From Achatina immaculata (Eukaryota; Mollusca; Gastropoda; Stylommatophora; Achatinidae): a stretch of DNA of 64,000 nt. The first letter of the stretch is position 1, and every line of letters begins with the position of its first letter. This document shows positions 38,701 to 47,700 of this stretch, one piece after another. A model generated the notes under the pieces. It had not been told where the DNA came from and did not search any database. It saw only the letters and a program-made list of their open reading frames with translations. Location of the stretch: positions 30,868,710 to 30,932,709 of the forward strand of contig CM019697.1 in NCBI GenBank assembly GCA_009760885.1, given 5' to 3'. Both the position numbers and the translations under genes were made by a program.

Positions 38701-41700
38701 GCATGCGAAAGCTGGAAAACAACTAAAGAAATAGAAAAGAAATTAGACTCTTTTGAAAACAAATGCCTAAGGAAAATACTCGGCATCAAGTGGAATGAAT
38801 TCAAGAACAATGCAGAGATAAGACAGATGACTGAACAACAACCAGTCTCACGGGTGATCAGGAAAAGGAGATGGACATATGTTGGTCACTTGATGAGAAG
38901 AAATGATCAGAGAATCCCAAAACAAGCTATCAAGTGGAACACAACAGGCCGAAGAAAAAGGGGCAGACCGCGTGAAACTCTGAAGAGGAAATTATTAAGA
39001 GAGGCCAAGTTAACAGGCATAAAATCCTTTGTTGAGGTTGAAAGACTCGCCGAAGACAGGAAAAATTGGCGAACTACTTTGCGAGCCCTATGTGACGTCT
39101 AGCGGCACGGGAAGGATATAAGATATAAGATAAGATATTTGGAGAACTCTTCTGTAGCATTTACATATATACATATACTGTATATAAAGCATTACAATTA
39201 TGAACGCTATTACAAACCTGTATGACGCCTCATATGCCTGACTAGACCGCCCTTTGTCTTAAATCCATAAGGGCAGTTTTCAGCCGTGCAGACAAACTTT
39301 CTCTCATCAGAATGGACAACACCATGGGCTTTTAACACTGTCATCTTGAGAAAAGAAGAAACTTCTGCTTCATGCATATTTTTTGTTTTGCTCAAATTCT
39401 TTGAAAAGCTTACATTTCTAAGGTCCACTTTTTAAGAAAATAAAGACAAAACTGAGCACCAACAAAATGACCGAGAAGCTAACACATCTTACATCGTTCC
39501 TGTGCCGTTAAATGTCACATAAGGCTCGCATTGTTGTTTGGCAAGTTTTCCTGTTCTCTGCGAGTCTTTCAACTTCATCAAGGGATGTTATGCTCGCCAA
39601 ACTGGCTTCTCTTAACAATGTCCTCTTTAAAGTTTCATGTGGTCAACCTCTTTTTCTTTGGCCTGATGTGCTCCACTTGATAGCTTGTTTTAGGATTCTC
39701 TGATTGTTTCTTCTCATCACATGGTCTACATATGAACATCTTCTTTTTCTGATCACCCATGAAAGAGGTTGTTGTTAGCTCATCTGTTTTATCTCTGCAT
39801 TGTTCTTGAATTCGTTCCATTTTATACCAAGTATTTTCCTTAGGCATTTGTTTTCAAAAGAGTCTAATTTCTAGTCTATTTCTTTAGTTGATTTCCAGCC
39901 TTCACATACATAAATGAGGGTGGATATCACATATGAATTGAATATTCTTAACTTGGTTTTTGTGCTTATAACTTTTTAATTCCATATGTTCTCAAGATTT
40001 TTGAAGGACAATGCTGCTTTTGCAATTCTGATTCTAACTTCTTTCCTGGTGTCACCATCCTGGCCTATGTAGCTGCCAATGTATGCAAATTGGTTTACTT
40101 CATCAACTGTTCCTTCTACATATATTTTTTCTTCTTGATTAATGAGAAGTTTCATTATTTTTGTTTTGTCTTTGTTAATTTCAAGACTTATTTTGCTTGT
40201 CAAGGAAGACAGGGAATCTGTTTTTTTCTGTCACTGATAAGAGTTATGTCATCTGCAAAATCAAGATCTTCTATTTAGGTCCCATGTACCCAATCAATGT
40301 AGTTTTATCTGTACAGCATCTTTTCATTATAAAGTCTATGGCAATTCCAAAAACCAATGGAGATAATATACATCCTTGTTTCACGCTTGTTTCAGTCTGA
40401 AATCATTCGCTCATTCCTTCTTCTGTCTTGACCGCACAAACATATCCGTTGTAGAGATCTCTAATGATGTTGACAATTCAGATCATATTCCACTCATTCA
40501 ATCATTTGCATGTCCCTTGTGGAACTTTGCCTCCCTAACAGCACTCTTGTAGGCCTCTCGGTTGAGAGCAAGATAGCCTGCTGCTGATGCATCCATTTGC
40601 AGATCATCAACGATGTCTTGCAGCCATCTTCGCCTTGGTCTTCCTCTCTTTCTTTTTCCCATTATGTACCCTTCCAAGACGGTTTTCTCTAGATTATCAT
40701 GACGTTTAATGTGTCCAAAAAAGTTTTCTCTCTTTAATCCTCTTTACTAGCCAGCCTTCTTCATTATTAAGTTCTTGTAGTATGGATTGTTCTTTTTTTT
40801 GTGTCCATGATATCTGAAGAAATCTTCTGTAGCATTTACATTCAAAGGCATTTATGTGTTTCTCAGCTGTTTTGACAAGTCTCCAGGTCTCACAGGCATA
40901 TTTGCGATGGGAGAGTTGCATCCCCTTAAAAATCGTATTCCATATAGTATTAAAATTCTCCACAATGAATCTCTGTGTATGCTATCAAATGCTTTTTTTA
41001 AAGTCTATGAAGTTTAGGATTAATGGTTTCTGCTTTTCAATATGTTCTTCAAGTATTATTGTCAGAGTAAAGATCTGGTCGAGACAGCTTCTCCCTTTTG
41101 CATACCAGCAAAATGACAGCCAAAGGTTACCCAAGTAAGTTATAATGACTTTAAAAATGGCAGTGATAATTATGTCATTATGCCTATGTTATAAGCATTT
41201 CACAGAAAAAAAACACATAAATTACACTTTATTGTATTTACATTTTTGTAAAAATAAATTTATATTTACATTGTTGTAAGAAATTCAGAGCATATCCTGA
41301 TATTCTATAAACTGCTGACAGTAGTTTCAAGCGACAGTTAACCTGTTTTTCAAGTTACGAAAAATGCATGAAACTATAAATATGATACCTCTTTAAATCG
41401 ACGACCACAGATGTCACAGGCATATGGGCGTTCAGAAACTTTATCATCAGCCTCTTCGTCATGCTTGACTGGAACCTGTTTACTGATATCACTAGAAGTT
41501 TCTCTAACTTGTGATTCTTCTGTTCCTTGAAGTTTGTCCAATTTCTGTGGCTGCTCAATTATGATATGTATCTCCCGCGGACTCCTTCGTCCATCCCCTT
41601 TAAAGTGGTGATCATCACTTTCTTCCTTCTCCATATCAGCTCTGAAGTCTGTATCATTTTCAGCTAATGCTTCTCTTGTTAACTCATTGTCAGATTCGTC

Positions 41701-44700
41701 CCCATTTTCCTCATTACTCTTGTGCTCACATTTCACGTGCCAGCGAAGAGTAGCTTCCCTAAGAAAATTGTAGAAAACAGAAAAAGCCTGTCATATTTAA
41801 ATACATGATAAATGCGTCTGTTTTGGTTTTGTTTTTGACAATATAAAGCATAACATCTTTGTCTTTGGGTTCCACTCTCAAAAGGGAGTTGGCTGCACAG
41901 TGTTGCTGTTATTTGGCTTGTGACCAGATACATCTAACTTTGGTCCAACATATCTTCAGGACCAGGTACACCTTCAGTTGCTGTTGGTCTGTTTCCAGGG
42001 CCACCGGTGGGAGGCAGAGTAAGGTCTTGGTCAGCAGAGTAAGGTCTTGGTCAGCAGAGTAGTGTCTTGGTCAGCAGAGTAGTGTCTTGGTCAGCAGAGT
42101 AAGGTCTTTGGTCAGCAGAGTAAAGTCTTGGTCAGCTATGAGTTTACAAAACCCTAATACAAGCAGTTGGGTATGGGTCTTTGGATGCTATCTCATCCAG
42201 CTTGAGTCTAAAAGATAACTGGAATCCATGGACTATATCCATCACACATCCCATCCCCATCATCATGTGCCATGGCCAAAAGAAAGGCAGGCTGCTGTAG
42301 ATCTCCAACTCATTCTATTTCTTGCTTTTACAGTTGCACTATGCAAATAACATCTGTATTGCTATTGTTTCTTTGCACCCCTCTCTCAAGAATGGTTTTC
42401 ATTATGACTTTTGATATGTCATAATACTTTTCTTGCCTAGATCTGATATCTTTCATTTCTTTCTTCAACTTTTGCTACTCTGGTGTCTCCTTAGTTATCT
42501 TCTACAATACCCAACAAACAGCCCTATGCTTCACCAACGCTAAAGTACCTCCTGTTCTTATAAACACATATGAGAAAAAAAAAAACTTACCACCTAAACT
42601 TTTTGTTGCAGGCAGTACAGATATATGCAACTTCTAAGCCAGAGAAAAAAACTTACCGCCTAAACTTTTTGTTGCAGACAGTACAGATATATGCAACTTC
42701 TAAGCCAGACTGTGTAGTTGGAACCTCCAACACAAGAGATTTTCTTTTCCTACCTAAAATTTCAAGATCAAAATTGTATTTTAGTACATTTCAGTGTAAA
42801 CTTGATTGTACATTTTAGTGTAAACTTGATGCCACAACCCAACAATTGTAATAAATTTGATAAAGCTATGCTGTTTCCTGTAGTGAGTAGTAAAACAAAA
42901 GGAAAACACTATTACAGTATAATCCCTCTTAAGTGGCACCCAGTTAACCAACAAGACACTTTTGAAGGTCTAAATTTAAACTAGAAAAATAGGCCTATGT
43001 GATAAGAAATATATTATGGTCTTGAAATCTGGCAACACTATCATATGTACAGCCAAGTTGCATGGGGCTCTCTCTCTCTCTCTCTCTTAATGATGAGGAA
43101 ATAATTGAAATATACTGGGAAAAGAGAAAACTGAAAAGGAGGAGGATGAAGATGAGGAAGATGGCACACATTACATGGATGGAAGATCACAAAGAATTGC
43201 AGACTTTCATGAGATTTGTCAAGCAATGTTCATCTATGCCAGCACATGATGTTAAGAAACTTCATTGTACACACCGTGAATTTTAAACCTTCGGCGACAA
43301 CTTGTAAGCAGGCAGACATTCAAAGTTATCTTATGTCGTCACACTAGTGAATTCACAACAACTTTCATGTGATAATACACATACTGTAATTTTCAATGCT
43401 GTTTAAATTTGATTTACATGTATGTGTTTTTAATTTTTAAAAATCTGTATGACTTTTATGTTATTTATTTAATTATGGCCAGTAGATTGAAAAACACAAC
43501 TAATAAACTTCGCATGCTGCAATTTCTACAGATGGCATCACAAAACATGAACAGGTAGTTCTCGAAATATATATTCAATTATCCAGCAAAATCTCGTATC
43601 CAGAATTGGTGAAGTCCCACTGATGCTGGTTAAGAGAGATTCTACTGTACTATTACTGCTCAAATAGGAGTTTTGAAAGGAATGAAAACAGGATGTTTAA
43701 CAGTATAAGAATGCCCGTCTTCATCTTCAGAAAAATATGAGCCAATAATGCCAAATGATGCATGAAGATGAAGACGAGCATTCTCTTACTGTTAATAGTG
43801 ATCACTATGTACAGATGCTAACTGAATACTTCATTCCAGAGTTGGCCAATAAAAATAAGAGACTAGTATGGTTTCAACAAGATGGAGCAACTCCCCACAC
43901 AGCCCGTCAGCCCATGGCCATGCTGCGACAAGCATTTCTCAATCATCTTATTTCCAGATTTGGGGATATTCATTGGGCAGCAAGGTCACTGAATTTATCA
44001 GCCGCAGACTTCTTTTGAGGGGGGTCCCTCAAGAACACAGTGTATGCTAGCAGACCACAGTCAACTGCAGACCTGAAGGATCGAATCTGACACTGCATTC
44101 AAAATATCCCTTTGAACATGTTAAATGGTGTTATGCAGGAATTTTCCAGGTGCTTGACTAAATGTATCAAATGTAATGGCGGTCATCTAACTGGCATAAT
44201 TTTCAAAGCCTAAATATGATTGTCGGTAATAATAAAATTACCCACTTTTCTGAGATTCATTTCACTTTTTTTACCAAAAACATGCATGCCACTTAATTTA
44301 TTTTCCATTTTTAAAATCGTGGTATGGTTTATGCCAGACCTTGTATTAGAATGATAACATGTGATGGCAGATGAAATCATGCCAAGAACAGGCATGGTAA
44401 AAGCAATTTTTTATGGCACAAAGAAGATGCTACAGATAAGAGATGCCACTAAAAGTGAGAAAAAGAAGTATTAAATAGCTATATAACATCAAACATTACT
44501 CTATGCTATGAAGGCCTGGACAAAAAAAATAACACATAAAGGTGAAACTGGGGAGAAAAAAACAGAGAGAAATGGTTTTGGAGAAATATGCAAAACACAC
44601 CCTTGACGGCCAGAAAACAAGATGTTCTCAGAGAAGTTTCTGAACATCAAAAACTAACTTAAACCACAAATCTAAGACATTCAAATTTCCCAGGACGAGT

Positions 44701-47700
44701 CAGCTGAAGACAGAAGTTAGAGAACCTGAAAAGCACCTGAGACTTTCAAAGAAAAAAAAAATGGAGACCATGAGAAAAATATCTGAATGAGATGACCAAG
44801 TGGCACAAGTAAAGTAACCAATCCGTTTACAAATGCCATAGCCCGTACAAAATGGAGAAGCATTTCCCACAACCTATCCACTCAGCATTTAATGAGTAAA
44901 TGGAAGTCCACATGACTTTCCACTATCCATTATACTAAATTTATTACACTTATTAAATTATCTATATCTGTGCAGCATTTAGAATGATTATTTAATATTT
45001 TATAATGAAAAGACATACCAATTTCACACTGGAAAGCAGGATTTGAACACAGGATTTGAAAGCAGGATTTGAACACAGGATTTGAAAGCAGGATTTGAAC
45101 ACAGGATTTGAAAGGGGTTAGAATAAGACAGAACTGGGGGAAAAAAAAATTGTCACATGGTATCTGCATGCCACTAGGGTCATCATCATCAGGTGCCATG
45201 TCGAATGGTGTTGGTTATTATGCTTCTCCAGAGTAAATGATCCTTCATGCAGGCCATCAGCTCAGTTGGTGATCTCCTCTCACACCATCCCGTCAGACTG
45301 TCCAGTATCATTTCTCTCTGCCTTCCTCTTGATCTTCTTCCTTCTATTTTTCCTGTTGTTATAATATTTTCAATGCTCCCTCTTCTCACTGCATGTCCTA
45401 TGAAAGCAAATTGTCTCTCTCTTATTTTTTTGACAAGATTTTTTTGTCTCTCCAGCTCTTCTCATACATTCTTCATTAGTTATTTTTGCTGTCCAGGGAA
45501 TTCGCAACATTCTTCTAATAAACCACATTTCTGCTGCTTCCAATGATTTTTGTGCAGACCTGCCTATTGTCAGTGATTCACTTCCATATAACAAGATAGG
45601 TTCAATATAGCATTTTAGGACTTGTTTTCTAACATTCATTGATAAGGATGTGTTGGATGTTTCTCATTCTCTGAAATGCAGTCTTTGGTTGGCCTATTCT
45701 GTTCTGCATTTCCCATTTGAAGTTATTACTGCTCCAAGGTATTTAAATTTCTGCACCTGCCACTAGAGTGTGAAGTGTTAATGCCCTCACATTTCTATGC
45801 CACGGCAGCAAGAGGTAAGGAGGCTACCTGTCTTGGCTGTATTTACTTTCCAGGGAAGCTCCAAGTTCCCATTTCCTGAGGCTGAGTTAACCCTGGTTCT
45901 AGTCTGTTAACAAAAAAATTCTCCCCCAGCACAGAACTGAAATGACAGAAACAGGAAAACACAGCCAGAAAATGAAAAGGCATGAAGACAGGACAGAGAA
46001 ATTTAAAATCTATCTTAGAAGACAGCCACTGTAACAGAATGCACAGGAAATGATGAGAATGAGAGAAAACCTTTAAAAAAAAAATGCAGATACCAGTAAC
46101 TCAAGGAAGGAAGTTAAAGAGAGGTAGGTTGAAGCAAAAGAAACATATCAATGAATGGATGAATACTGCAAATAGCAAAGGGTGTTAATTGTAATAGCAG
46201 ACTCACCTCTCTTCTTTACAGGTTGCTCTGATACTAAACTCTCTTGTTGTTTCACTTCAGCAACACTTTCATCCTTCAGCTCACAGTCAATAGTGGCATA
46301 CGATTTAGGCTCAGACAATTCCATGCCATCTGGGTCAGTGTGGGTTAAAGTTTCATTTTTTGAGACATCGTCAGCATTTTCCCTTCTTGCTTTTCTCTTC
46401 TGCTTCTGTACTAGCTGTGGTAGAACCATCCGACGGTCCAGCTTTGACCGTGTCTGAGAGATGCGGAAGTTTTCATACTTTACCTTGTGCTCCAGATACT
46501 CTGGTAGGTTCTTGAAGACTTTGTTACATTTTCGACAGACATGCAAGTCATCATCATTATCAATATCTGATACTTGAGTCTGATCTGAAATAATTTAAAG
46601 CTGACACGCTGAACTTTCTGGCAAAAAAAAGTTTATAAAAGATACATAACATAATAAATGACTTTTAAAAAAAAATTCCAATCAGCATGAATTTGATATT
46701 GCTCATGTAATTATAGTATATCGTTTCAAATTCTGGAGTCACTATAGCCAGGATTTGTACTTGTACTTGTATGAACTCCCTGTAACTGCGAGCTGTTGTT
46801 CTTTGCAACCAATGCTATAGAGATGTTGAGGCACAGCATCGTATGGACATAGGAGCGGGTTATGGCTGCTACTTTTTCAGTCCCAGAGTACAGCTTAAAA
46901 AGCTGGGGGGGGGGGGAAGCAATGCTTCTCTAGCAGACTCCACCACCATGGGGACTATGGCGATCCCTGCCCCGTTACCCAGGCTAGACCTATTCCTAGG
47001 GATACCAACGGAGAGGTGGGACAGGGGTCTTGGTCAGCTATGATTCACTAACCCTGATGTTAGCATATCAGCTGTGGGTCGCTGATGGCCTCATCGGACA
47101 GGCGTCTTCACCCCCTATAGCCAGGATAAAGTCACAGTTTTTTCCCCTGACTCTGGCTGCAACTCCTGGCTTCTGCCTTGGATCACAACCCTCCAACCAT
47201 CGAATAAAGATAACTATAAAAACTTAGCATGTCTAGTTTCTTATTACATTCATTTTCTCCATCTATATAAAAAAACCACCAAAAATTAGTAGTAAATGTA
47301 AAATGAGAAACCCAAGTGCAAATAATACTTCAAGTCAATTATTGTTTTATGATTTTAATCATCCATCATCAAAAAAAGAGCAATAATGTCTAATCAGAAC
47401 TTGTGGAACTTGTGATTAAGGAAATAATCAGGAAAGGCAAACAAGCAAAATTTCCACCTGGTGCACACAATGAAAATGAAAGCATAGGAAAATATCAGGA
47501 TCAAAAATATATAAGTAAAATTTCTTGAGATTCTCCACCTTGTCAATAGCACAATTCAGGTGTAAATTATAAACACTGGCTTTGAGCAACAGGAAAGAGG
47601 ATCACATCTTTTAAAATAAAATGTTACATAAGAGCTCTCAGAATATCTAGGAAGGATAAAATCAGCAACAAAAGCACCTAATATAGACCGGATGTAAATA

